Made by a program: the position numbers and the translations under genes. The notes below the pieces were generated by a model that saw only the letters and a list, made by a program, of their open reading frames with translations, did not search any database and was not told the DNA's origin. From Megasphaera sp. (GTDB lineage: Bacteria > Bacillota > Negativicutes > Veillonellales > Megasphaeraceae): a stretch of DNA of 33,426 nt. Positions 1 to 6,873 of this stretch are shown piece after piece (position 1 is the first letter of the stretch; every line of letters starts with the position of its first letter). The stretch is taken from NCBI GenBank assembly GCA_022486585.1, contig JAKVKI010000020.1, positions 1-33,426 of the forward strand. Direction: 5' to 3'.

Positions 1-175
1 CCGTATTTACAGTAATATCTGTACTATCCACCGTAGTCGTGCCACCAGTAACAGTAAGAGGCGTAGTAACAGTCGCCGCTGAGACCATACCAATTGTCAT
101 TCCCGACAATACTAATGACAACATAATAGCCCGTCCCAGACATCGAACCTGTGCATTCTGTCTTTCTTTTTTCAT
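1..175 (-). CDS. Autotransporter-type surface protein, N-terminal fragment (runs off the window)
   Basis: The first 58 codons of a gene read leftward from an ATG at 173-175; the rest lies outside the window. A GAGAGG ribosome site sits 7 bases upstream of that ATG. The peptide begins MKKERQNAQVRCLGRAIMLS and continues as a signal peptide with a long basic n-region and a hydrophobic core, ending near a Ser-Ala-Ala cleavage site. A Thr/Val-rich stretch follows, as expected for the start of a beta-helical passenger. The first 30 residues are almost the same as those of the next gene upstream (315-3530), and so is the DNA, so the two are tandem paralogues. By analogy the missing part should hold a passenger, a beta-barrel and perhaps an OmpA domain, but this cannot be seen here. 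Confidence 0.8.
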   Translation of the reverse strand, partial: MKKERQNAQVRCLGRAIMLSLVLSGMTIGMVSAATVTTPLTVTGGTTTVDSTDITVNT

Positions 176-199
176 ATAAATACCTCTCTTTCTTTATTG

Positions 200-221
200 G
201 TAGTGTAAACTAAAACACTAC
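200..221. promoter_or_regulatory. Inverted repeat in the leader of the partial autotransporter gene
   Basis: Two perfect 7-base arms, GTAGTGT and ACACTAC, are separated by 8 bases. The element lies about 25 bases before the start codon of the partial gene on the minus strand, just upstream of its ribosome site. It could be an operator or a short mRNA hairpin. The plus-strand side is followed by five T, but no plus-strand gene ends here, so a terminator role is unlikely. The 139-base gap between the two surface-protein genes shows no convincing terminator. It also contains a 14-base A/T-rich palindrome at 262-275. Confidence 0.35.
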
Positions 222-314
222 TTTTTAAATTAAAAACCTAATATTTATCTATATTCATCACTTTTTGTACAAAAAAAGCAATGACCTCCTTAAAAGCGAT
301 ATAAATACGAGGTA

Positions 315-3300
315 TTACTGGTGTTCATATATATCGACGCGGCGGTTATTGGCCCGGCCCTGTTCTGTTTCGTTCGTATCTACTGGATGGCTCTTGCCGA
401 GGTAGCTGTCCTGCATCTGTGCTGCCGGTACACCTTGTTGTTCTGCTAAGGTCTTGACGTGTTCTACACGCCGTTTAGACAAGTCATTATTATAGGCGTC
501 TGTGCCCACACTGTCCGTATTGCCTACCATTGCGTATGTCCGTTCAGGATGTGCCTTCGCTGTCGCTGCAAAACGACTGACCTTGGCGGCTTCACCAGCT
601 AAGGGCTGGTCTTCATCGAAGCCGAAATGGACGCTGTCATAATACGCTTCTTGCTTTTCCTGCACGACTGGCGCCGGCTGTACTGGTTCTACAACTGGTT
701 CAACGACAGGTTGCGGTGCTGCCTTTTTGGCACCACTGCCAAAGGCCCAACGACAACCGATCTGTCCGATCCAATTGGATTTGATATTGCCTCCGAAGTT
801 CTTTTCTACATCAGCATAGAGATGGGTGCTGCGGTTCAGGTTCACCGTGAAGCCAATACCGGCATTCCACCAGCTGCCACCGAGTTCGTCGGTCTGAGAC
901 AGCATATCCCCATATACATCAGTCAAGTGGGTCGTCGTATCGCCATTGAATTCATGGAGCCAGTTTACTTTGGCGTATATATTGCTGTGGTGATCCGGAT
1001 CGCCCCGATGAAATTCTTTACCGAAGGTAATGCCTGCACGACCGATGATACTGTTGATACCATCTTGATGAATACTCGTGTTGCGCGACGTCGTGTAATC
1101 ATCGCCGCCAATGTGACCGACAGTCAGCTGCACCTGTGGTTCATAGTACCAGCCGCTGTCTTCATTCATGATCTTACGGCCGTATTCGCCGGACAGGCTG
1201 TAGTACCAGGCTGCGGTATCACCAGTTTCAGGATACAAGCTGTTCTTGTAATCGCTGTGACCGCGCATCTTCCCTACTTTGCCGACAATGTCCAAATAAT
1301 GGTTCTTGTCTCCGAACCAGATTGAATACAAGGTCAACGCATCCTGAGAACCGCTGCCATCGGCATCATGAGAGAAATCATAGTTGTTCCACGTATGGCT
1401 GAACGCAAATCCAGTATAGCGATGGTTATCTGACGTTTTCCTATCATAGCCCACTTGGAGGGTCGTAAAGTTCCCGTCACCACGGTCGAACTGCATCCCG
1501 CCATGACGATACCGGGCCCAAACACCTCCTGTATTAGGATTATCCTTCATCATGCGCAGTTCGCCTAATCGTTTGAGGAGCGTATCATTGTCCATGACGT
1601 AGTTTGCATAGCGCGTATCACTCAAACCTAACGTCGTCAGTGTGTTATCCGACGGGTCTGTATGGAATCCCGTCAGGTACCAGTTCTTGGCGTCTGCATT
1701 GAAACCCGTATAGTCTGTGGGATTATCCGTTACGATGACCGGCTTATATTTGTAGATGCCGCCCCGTTCCAGATCACTGCCACTGAAAGTTGCACTGCCA
1801 TTAGACCGGTCTTCGACGAGGAGCAAATATCCCTGGCTGGGAATCTGCGTGTCCAAACTGGCATCGCGCAGGTCCAGCACATGATTACCGGAAGAAGCAG
1901 AATTGATGATGATCTTATCACCGTTATTCTGTACATTCTTCGTATCATAGGAGGATTGCAAATCGACATTCATCGCGTATGTACCGTTACCAGAAAGCGT
2001 ATCTGTCGTCAACGTTTCATTTACATTGTTCCCGGTATAACGCATATTGACGAAACTATTGTTGGTCAATGAGGTTAGCGAACTGCTGTCAGTCACATTC
2101 CACGACGCACCTTTATCGAGATCCAAATCAATAACGCCATCATTACTCACAGCCGTCGCCCCGGTAAAGGAAGAGTTTCCTGTATTGAAGTTCACATCGA
2201 TTGCAGAGCCGTCGCCATCAGCAGTCATGGTGCCCGTAATTATTTTATCGGCATCTTCATCCAAAGCCTGTACAGTACCGCCATTGGTAGCTGCTATCGC
2301 TGCCGCTGCTCCAGACAACGTCGCTCCTTTTGCCAACGTCACAGCACCACTATTGGCGGAAATGTTCGTAGCTGTTGATGTAATGACGGCATCGCCAGCA
2401 ACAGAAACGGTCCCCTTATTTGCAGTTACGATCCCTGTTGCCGCATCGGTAATAGTCGCATTTTTATCAAACGTAACGGCCCCTCCGTCAGCATGAATAC
2501 CTTTAGTCACCGCATTGATTGCTGTATCGCTGTGGAGATTGACATGGCTGTCACCACTGCTGTAAACGCCAGCGTTAGTATCATCATCGGCATTACTTGC
2601 TTGTAAAGAAATACTGCCTGTATCTGACGTTATATCAATAGTACTACCAGTCAAGGCACGTAACGCTCGCCTTGTATTACCACCAATAATCACATCTTGA
2701 TTTGCATTTAATCGGGCTGTTCCATGATTTTTAGTAGAAACAGAAGTTTCTTCTCCGCCTTTACTATCTAATGTGATCATTCCTTGTTTAGCAGTTATAT
2801 TAAATTCTACATTATTTCCAATAGCAACAACAGTAGAATATGTATCATTACTACCCATTAATACATTCCGTCCAGCTATAATATCAATTGTAGACGCTCC
2901 TGTCGCATCGCTAACTCCAGCAGCTTCAGCTTTACCATAAATGATGACGTCATTACCTGCATCAATACTTACATGTGCTCCCGTACTACTTGGTCCATTC
3001 AAAGCATCTACTGCAACTGGTGGATAAAATTCTGAATTTGAAAGAAATACGTCATGATTTGCTTGTAAACTAATTGTCCCAACAGCATCGCTTGCATTTA
3101 ATACATTCATGTTTTTAGAACTCAGATTAATATCGTTGGCTCCTTGGACAGCAATTTTACTACCACTATTATCGCTTACAGTAGCAAAAAAACCATAATC
3201 TCCACTTGTCAGATTGTAATTATTCATATTCACCGTAACTGTATTACCCTTGTTACTATCAATTAATGAATGTCCTTTTCCACTGCTAACATATGTGTAA

Positions 3301-3530
3301 TAAGGGTCATTAGCATCAAATGTTATATCTGAAGTAGCATTGAGTGTAACATCAGCTTGTGCATTAATATATTGTGTTGTCGGTGAAATAGTACCGCCGA
3401 TGTCATGGGTACCACTAGTAATTGTTGCATTAGCCATTGCCATGCCGACAGTCATTCCTGACAATACTAATGACAACATAATCGCCCGCCCTAAACTTCG
3501 AACCTGTGCATTCTGTCTTTCTTTTTTCAT
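315..3530 (-). CDS. Large autotransporter adhesin with a C-terminal OmpA peptidoglycan-binding domain
   Basis: This 1071-residue secreted protein has four parts. Residues 1 to about 35 are a signal peptide. A Thr/Ser/Asn/Asp-rich passenger runs to about 660, with degenerate beta-helix repeats (patterns such as GAVTLAKGATLSG). A type V autotransporter beta-barrel spans about 668-930 and ends in an aromatic strand (CRWAF). A Pro/Val linker (repeated VVEPV) then leads to an OmpA-like domain at about 963-1071. The OmpA domain keeps the TDSVG, NNDLSKRR and RANNRRVDI signatures, which include the Asp and Arg that bind diaminopimelate in this family. The passenger probably faces outward as an adhesin, while the OmpA domain in the periplasm grips peptidoglycan. 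The ATG at 3530 is chosen because AGGGAGG lies 9 bases upstream; the in-frame ATG at 3539 touches that site. The first ~300 codons look clearly more AT-rich than the barrel. It lies between rrf2 and a paralogue. Confidence 0.9.
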   Translation of the reverse strand: MKKERQNAQVRSLGRAIMLSLVLSGMTVGMAMANATITSGTHDIGGTISPTTQYINAQADVTLNATSDITFDANDPYYTYVSSGKGHSLIDSNKGNTVTVNMNNYNLTSGDYGFFATVSDNSGSKIAVQGANDINLSSKNMNVLNASDAVGTISLQANHDVFLSNSEFYPPVAVDALNGPSSTGAHVSIDAGNDVIIYGKAEAAGVSDATGASTIDIIAGRNVLMGSNDTYSTVVAIGNNVEFNITAKQGMITLDSKGGEETSVSTKNHGTARLNANQDVIIGGNTRRALRALTGSTIDITSDTGSISLQASNADDDTNAGVYSSGDSHVNLHSDTAINAVTKGIHADGGAVTFDKNATITDAATGIVTANKGTVSVAGDAVITSTATNISANSGAVTLAKGATLSGAAAAIAATNGGTVQALDEDADKIITGTMTADGDGSAIDVNFNTGNSSFTGATAVSNDGVIDLDLDKGASWNVTDSSSLTSLTNNSFVNMRYTGNNVNETLTTDTLSGNGTYAMNVDLQSSYDTKNVQNNGDKIIINSASSGNHVLDLRDASLDTQIPSQGYLLLVEDRSNGSATFSGSDLERGGIYKYKPVIVTDNPTDYTGFNADAKNWYLTGFHTDPSDNTLTTLGLSDTRYANYVMDNDTLLKRLGELRMMKDNPNTGGVWARYRHGGMQFDRGDGNFTTLQVGYDRKTSDNHRYTGFAFSHTWNNYDFSHDADGSGSQDALTLYSIWFGDKNHYLDIVGKVGKMRGHSDYKNSLYPETGDTAAWYYSLSGEYGRKIMNEDSGWYYEPQVQLTVGHIGGDDYTTSRNTSIHQDGINSIIGRAGITFGKEFHRGDPDHHSNIYAKVNWLHEFNGDTTTHLTDVYGDMLSQTDELGGSWWNAGIGFTVNLNRSTHLYADVEKNFGGNIKSNWIGQIGCRWAFGSGAKKAAPQPVVEPVVEPVQPAPVVQEKQEAYYDSVHFGFDEDQPLAGEAAKVSRFAATAKAHPERTYAMVGNTDSVGTDAYNNDLSKRRVEHVKTLAEQQGVPAAQMQDSYLGKSHPVDTNETEQGRANNRRVDIYEHQ

Positions 3531-3646
3531 ATAAATCATCCTCCCTTACTATTTCCGCATCTGATAAAGTGTAATGAGCTTATCCATACGCCTGCGTGTA
3601 ATATACGACGATGTTGCTAAACTATCTTTATTCCCTGACACTTCTA

Positions 3647-4093
3647 CTACTGCGCTTTATGAAAACATAATGAATTGCGTTTTGTTAATTCTGTCACCAA
3701 TGTATCGATGGTCACCTCTTTCAGATGGTGTTCCAGATCTGCCTCTATCCGTTCGTATAAACTACGTACAGGACAATATGCCGTTGCGTGAAGACTGCAA
3801 CAGTCCTCATCATCCATACAACGACTAATATGCCATGTTTTTTCCATGGTATGGATAATGTCATAAAGCGTAATATTCGTTGCCTCCCTTCCTAAGCAAA
3901 ACCCTCCTTTTACGCCTTGAATGCATTGCAGTATCCCTGCCCGCACTAAGGGTTCCGCTACTTTTAACTGATAATTCTTTGGAATCGCTATCTTGTTTGC
4001 TATCATTGCTGATGTTGTGATTTTCCCTTGTATCGCTAAAAATAACACCGTCCGTATAGCGTAATCTGTCGTACTATTGAATTGCATAACCAT
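3647..4093 (-). CDS. Rrf2-family transcriptional regulator, probably Fe-S cluster binding
   Basis: A 148-residue protein with the Rrf2 winged helix at residues 1-80 (start MQFNSTTDYAIRT, recognition region around PKNYQLKVAEPLVRAG, then GGFCLGR). Cysteines at 92, 98, 99 and 107 fall in the loop where IscR, NsrR and relatives hold an Fe-S cluster, so a redox, NO or iron-sulfur sensor is likely; which signal is unknown. Start: AAGGA lies 6 bases before the ATG at 4093, and a second ATG follows two codons later. Two copies of a long palindrome lie 63 and 235 bases upstream and are candidate operators. The gene ends about 110 bases before the autotransporter start, so it may control or be co-transcribed with the surface genes. 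No clear promoter was identified in that gap. Confidence 0.88.
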   Translation of the reverse strand: MVMQFNSTTDYAIRTVLFLAIQGKITTSAMIANKIAIPKNYQLKVAEPLVRAGILQCIQGVKGGFCLGREATNITLYDIIHTMEKTWHISRCMDDEDCCSLHATAYCPVRSLYERIEADLEHHLKEVTIDTLVTELTKRNSLCFHKAQ

Positions 4094-4155
4094 CTTTTCC
4101 TTTCTGTATCTATCCTTACTATGTACTAATTACCATCAATGCCCTGTCCCTACAG

Positions 4156-4183
4156 TGTGTCACAAAGTACACTTTGTGACACA
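4156..4183. promoter_or_regulatory. Perfect long palindrome, candidate operator upstream of rrf2
   Basis: Two perfect 13-base arms, TGTGTCACAAAGT and ACTTTGTGACACA, flank a 2-base centre. The site lies 63 bases before the rrf2 start codon. A near copy occurs at 4328-4355 in the same gene-free stretch. There is no T-run after it and the centre is too tight for a normal RNA loop, so a DNA-binding site for a dimer is the better reading. The regulator is inferred to be the neighbouring Rrf2 protein, but a Crp/Fnr-type factor is also possible. Confidence 0.7.
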
Positions 4184-4327
4184 GTCTGTGCGATGATTTT
4201 TTATACATTTTCAAAATATCTTCGGTAGTATTGCGATTTGGCTATTTTCCTCGACAAATGTGTTATTTTGTACTATACTATATTAATAATACGAAATTAA
4301 TTATGTTTTTTAATAAGCAAAAATACC

Positions 4328-4355
4328 TGTGTCACAAAGTGTACTTTAAAACACA
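4328..4355. promoter_or_regulatory. Second, imperfect copy of the rrf2-upstream palindrome
   Basis: The left arm TGTGTCACAAAGT is identical to the first site. The right arm, ACTTT-AAA-ACACA, differs from a perfect match at three central positions. The centre is GT, which matches the first site read on the other strand, so 25 of 28 positions agree. The two centres are 172 bases apart. The DNA between them (4184-4327) is AT-rich and holds no ORF or convincing promoter, so the pair could act through looping or serve two start sites. Confidence 0.6.
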
Positions 4356-4401
4356 AATATTATATTTATACTATATTTTATATATTTTTCCAATTGATTA
4401 A

Positions 4402-4604
4402 GAGGTCACCCATAGCATAGGCTCCAGCCATGTCCGCGAGGTCTCCCCTGGTAAGAACGCACTCTTCCTTTCCATTTGTCTGCTACATTTACTCGCTCAC
4501 ATTCCACCTCACGATGGGCACTCTTGGCGTTCAGCTATGACTTTCCCACTACTAGGGCAGTCTAGGAACTTTCACCCATTAGAGTGCGCCCATGCCGGGC
4601 GCAC
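4402..4604 (-). mobile_element. Decayed group IIC intron (5' RNA part only, no reverse transcriptase)
   Basis: Read on the minus strand, the segment opens with GTGCGCCCGGCATGGGCGC, the conserved 5' end of bacterial group II introns. It continues with GGTGAAAGTTCC, the stretch CCATCGTGAGGTGGAAT and, after a jump, GAGTAAATGTAGCAGA and TTCTTACCAGGGGAGACCT. These blocks match, from memory, domain I and the start of later domains of the Oceanobacillus iheyensis group IIC intron, with roughly 100 bases of domain I missing. No maturase ORF and no domain V or VI are visible, so it cannot splice. It begins 2 bases after a rho-independent terminator, the preferred target of class C introns. The left edge (about 4402) is approximate. 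Confidence 0.72.
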
Positions 4605-4606
4605 CT

Positions 4607-4642
4607 AAAAAGAGCAGCTTTCTAAACGAAAGCTGCTCTTTT
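4607..4642 (-). terminator. Rho-independent terminator of the ompM-type porin gene
   Basis: A 15-base perfect stem (AAAAGAGCAGCTTTC pairing with GAAAGCTGCTCTTTT) has a 5-base loop and ends in a T-run on the minus strand. It lies 37 bases after the porin stop codon. The group II intron relic begins directly beyond it. Confidence 0.93.
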
Positions 4643-4678
4643 ACTATGTATTCTATTGTATATGCATGGAGAAAGGAT

Positions 4679-6064
4679 TTAGAAAACAAATACGAATTCG
4701 GCTCTAGTCTGTTCTTTAGGATCAGCCTGTTTGACACCATTGATTTTATCGTGTTTGTTCGAAGATGCCAGGGACTGATACACGTTGAATTTAGCATTCT
4801 TAGCAAAGACGTAGGTACCACCAATCCCCCACGAAGTAAGATTATCCAACTGTCCGAAACGCCAAGAATTCGTCGAACCAATATCAGCATATTGGTCAGC
4901 ATTTAAATATTCGAGCCATATATCCCATGACCCAGGCTTAGCATTAGATGCTTTGCCATACGTCAGTTGGGCCACCCAAACATTAGGATCCTTAACGTTA
5001 CCCTTCCCATAAGTCAGATCATTTTTTAAATTGATCTTAGTATAATCTACAAGCAAATTCCAATTCGCACCTAATTTGAGGTTAGTAAATGCGCCCCACA
5101 AATCATCGGCATTTACAGTCGTTGTATTCGTTTTGATGCCGCTGGCATATTCAGGTGTCTTGCCACTAAAATCGTTATAGTATACACCGATAGCAGAACC
5201 GTTACCAAAGAATCCATCCAGTTCGCCATACCCCGTCTTAGCACCGCGCAGATCATAGGCCGTGTCCTTATGATTGCCATTGGCTTTAAACTTACCATAC
5301 CCTGCAACAGCACGGAAGTTATTATTTTTATAAGTCAGCTGGGCGCCGTCGAAAATATCACCATAGGCATAGCCATAACCGCCGCCAATAGTATATTTAT
5401 CTGTACGGCCTATTTGCAGATTCCAGTTATTACCGCCGAAATTATAGTTTACGTTAGCCCGGTCTGTAAATATATCACCATTCCCATTCTTACCGCTTTG
5501 TGCCGTATCGTTATTGCCAAAAGAAATACTATCCGTACTCAAACCATACGAGACAGTTGTCCGATCATTGACATTTGCTGTAGCTCGGATACGCACACGA
5601 TAATCCCAAGAATTATCATTCTTTTTACCAGACCCTTGTATTTCTTTACCTGTATAGGCATTGGTTTTATTGTCCATATACCGATAACGCAGGCGGGCAT
5701 CGCCAGTAAGTTTCACATTGCCGACGCGGTTCTCCAAATTGGAGACGCGAACGCCGAGGTTGTTCAGTTCGCTTGCATATTCATCGGCTAATTTATTGAT
5801 GAGAGCCCGCTGTTCTACTGATGCTTTATCCATATGAGCCATGGCCTTCGCTGTCATTTCAGCTGCTTCATACCGTGTAATATTACGGTTTCCTTGAAAG
5901 TATGAACCATCTACGCCCTGGATAATACCTGCATCAGCCAGTTCTACAACAGATTGATAGGCCCAGCTATCAGATGGTACATCAACAAACGGGTTCGCTG
6001 CGAATGCGCACGTCGCGCCAACAGCCATCAATGCAGCTACCGATGCCAAAATTTTCGATTTCAT
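4679..6064 (-). CDS. ompM: OmpM-type outer-membrane porin with N-terminal SLH domain
   Basis: A 461-residue precursor with a signal peptide at 1-23 (cleavage after AFA). One SLH domain follows at about 24-78 (FVDVPSDSWAYQSV, then GYFQGNRNITRYEAAEM-like signature). A short coiled-coil lies at about 80-112 (LINKLADEYASELNNLG...LEN). The rest is a beta-barrel of alternating aromatic/polar strands ending in FVFVF. In Negativicutes, OmpM proteins form pores and hold the outer membrane to polyamine-modified peptidoglycan through the SLH domain. The ATG at 6064 has AAGGGG 7 bases upstream. An in-frame upstream extension lacks a ribosome site and would spoil the signal peptide. The gene stands alone, with its own strong promoter at 6240-6268 and terminator at 4607-4642. 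A long leader (about 170 bases) contains an overlapping ORF. Confidence 0.92.
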   Translation of the reverse strand: MKSKILASVAALMAVGATCAFAANPFVDVPSDSWAYQSVVELADAGIIQGVDGSYFQGNRNITRYEAAEMTAKAMAHMDKASVEQRALINKLADEYASELNNLGVRVSNLENRVGNVKLTGDARLRYRYMDNKTNAYTGKEIQGSGKKNDNSWDYRVRIRATANVNDRTTVSYGLSTDSISFGNNDTAQSGKNGNGDIFTDRANVNYNFGGNNWNLQIGRTDKYTIGGGYGYAYGDIFDGAQLTYKNNNFRAVAGYGKFKANGNHKDTAYDLRGAKTGYGELDGFFGNGSAIGVYYNDFSGKTPEYASGIKTNTTTVNADDLWGAFTNLKLGANWNLLVDYTKINLKNDLTYGKGNVKDPNVWVAQLTYGKASNAKPGSWDIWLEYLNADQYADIGSTNSWRFGQLDNLTSWGIGGTYVFAKNAKFNVYQSLASSNKHDKINGVKQADPKEQTRAEFVFVF

Positions 6065-6158
6065 GAAATAACCCCTTTTCAAAATACATAGACTCGTCAA
6101 ATGTTAGTACAGTCGAAGTTTTTACATGATTTCCAATAATCGAAGGCGAGTTTTCCAT
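5982..6158 (-). CDS. Possible leader ORF overlapping the start of the porin gene
   Basis: A 58-codon ORF begins at an ATG at 6156-6158, preceded at about 5 bases by AGGAGAGAGG, a stronger ribosome site than that of the porin gene itself. It runs through the porin start in another frame and stops 82 bases inside it. The peptide (MENSPSIIGNHVKTSTVLTF...) is not recognised and has no signal peptide; past the porin start it is simply porin DNA read out of frame. It may be a regulatory leader ORF whose translation competes with or couples to the porin, or it may be chance. Confidence 0.3.
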   Translation of the reverse strand: MENSPSIIGNHVKTSTVLTFDESMYFEKGLFHEIENFGIGSCIDGCWRDVRIRSEPVC

Positions 6159-6239
6159 ATTTCCTCTCTCCTATATTGAACACGCATAAAAAGCCTCTTT
6201 TGTATTCACCACCTACAGCGTACTGCTGAATACATTTCC

Positions 6240-6268
6240 AGTGTACTGAAATTTTATGTATATGTCAA
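6240..6268 (-). promoter_or_regulatory. Sigma-A-type promoter of the porin gene
   Basis: On the minus strand, a consensus -35 box TTGACA (6263-6268) is 17 bases from TACACT (6240-6245). The predicted start is near 6233, giving a 5' leader of about 170 bases for the porin mRNA. Confidence 0.8.
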
Positions 6269-6272
6269 AGAA

Positions 6273-6304
6273 GCTATAAATAGCTCAGTAAAGCCATTTA
6301 TAGC
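6273..6304. promoter_or_regulatory. Inverted repeat abutting the porin -35 box
   Basis: Arms GCTATAAATAGC and GCCATTTATAGC pair over 12 bases with one non-Watson-Crick position, separated by 8 bases. The element ends 4 bases upstream of the -35 box, a usual place for an activator or repressor site. The rest of the gap up to 6419 is AT-rich with no ORF. Confidence 0.45.
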
Positions 6305-6419
6305 CTATTTTTACTAAGGCATCATAGAAGTATTACGGATGTTTTACATATAGCCATTTTGTAATATTTATGTATAATTTGCCTTTTATAATAATTTTTT
6401 ATACATCGCAACATAAAAT

Positions 6420-6462
6420 AAGACTGTCCCACGAAGTACGATTCACTTCATGAAACAGTCTT
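6420..6462 (-). terminator. Terminator of the small secreted-protein gene
   Basis: An 18-pair stem (three G-U pairs on the minus strand) with a 7-base loop, from AAGACTGT to ACAGTCTT, is followed by ATTTTAT. It lies 17 bases after the stop codon at 6480 and separates that gene from the porin promoter. Confidence 0.85.
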
Positions 6463-6479
6463 ATAGGGAAATGTATATA

Positions 6480-6767
6480 CTATTTACTAATAGCTACGAC
6501 GGCTGCCACAGCTGCCAATCCTAAGGCCCAATTTACCTTATTATTGGAATTACTATCTTTCTTATTTCTCTCGTAACGATCACGATGGTTATCTCGATGA
6601 TTGTCATAGTGGTCATCACGATGCCAGTCCGGACGGTCATTGCGCTGTTCCCACCGTTGTTGTGGTCCCGGACCTGCAGCCTGTACAGCGACAGCTCCTG
6701 TAAAGGATGTCAGCATCAAGGCTGTTACCAATGCCATTTTTATTATATTTTTCATACGTTTCATCAT
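6480..6767 (-). CDS. Small exported protein, charged core and C-terminal hydrophobic segment (unknown function)
   Basis: A 95-residue precursor not recognised as a known family. Residues 1-31 are a signal peptide (MMKRMKNIIKMALVTALML..., Ala-rich end AVQAAG). The middle (about 33-75) is strikingly rich in His, Asp, Arg and Asn (HRDDHYDNHRDNHRDRYERN). The end is a hydrophobic stretch (VNWALGLAAVAAVVAISK) that could insert in a membrane. The His/Asp clusters would suit metal binding, but that is a guess. The start at 6767 is chosen because AAGGAG lies 8 bases upstream and the signal peptide then begins at the N-terminus; a longer in-frame ORF to 6842 lacks such a site. The gene has its own terminator, and a TATACT -10-like box upstream lacks a good -35. 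Confidence 0.7.
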   Translation of the reverse strand: MMKRMKNIIKMALVTALMLTSFTGAVAVQAAGPGPQQRWEQRNDRPDWHRDDHYDNHRDNHRDRYERNKKDSNSNNKVNWALGLAAVAAVVAISK

Positions 6768-6873
6768 ATATACCACTCCTTTCGAGTTGATATACAGAGT
6801 ATACGCGATGAACGTTACAATACCATAACAAGGCCATTCCATTGTAACAACAATTTCATTTCAACATTGTATA

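Noticed and set aside
262-275. 14-base palindrome TTTTTGTACAAAAA
   Set aside because: It is mostly A/T runs around GTAC and could easily arise by chance in this AT-rich gap; no second copy was seen.
627-1325. Long plus-strand ORF antisense to the autotransporter barrel
   Set aside because: It mirrors the strong minus-strand gene, has no ribosome site and its translation lacks any recognisable domain.
2047-2496. Plus-strand ORF rich in Ala, Val and Pro
   Set aside because: It is the antisense of the repetitive passenger; the composition comes from the repeats on the other strand.
2200-2600. Repeat-rich tract examined as a possible CRISPR or tandem repeat array
   Set aside because: The repeats are protein-level beta-helix patterns of uneven length within an open reading frame, with no constant DNA repeat or spacer.
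4184-4327. rrf2 promoter between the two palindromes
   Set aside because: Several AT-rich -10-like boxes exist but none has a -35 at proper spacing, so no call was made.
4579-4906. ORFs on both strands at the porin 3' end
   Set aside because: They run through the terminator or the porin in the wrong frame and have no domain.
6843-6873. Possible terminator after the glycosyltransferase gene
   Set aside because: Only about five base pairs can form and no T-run follows.
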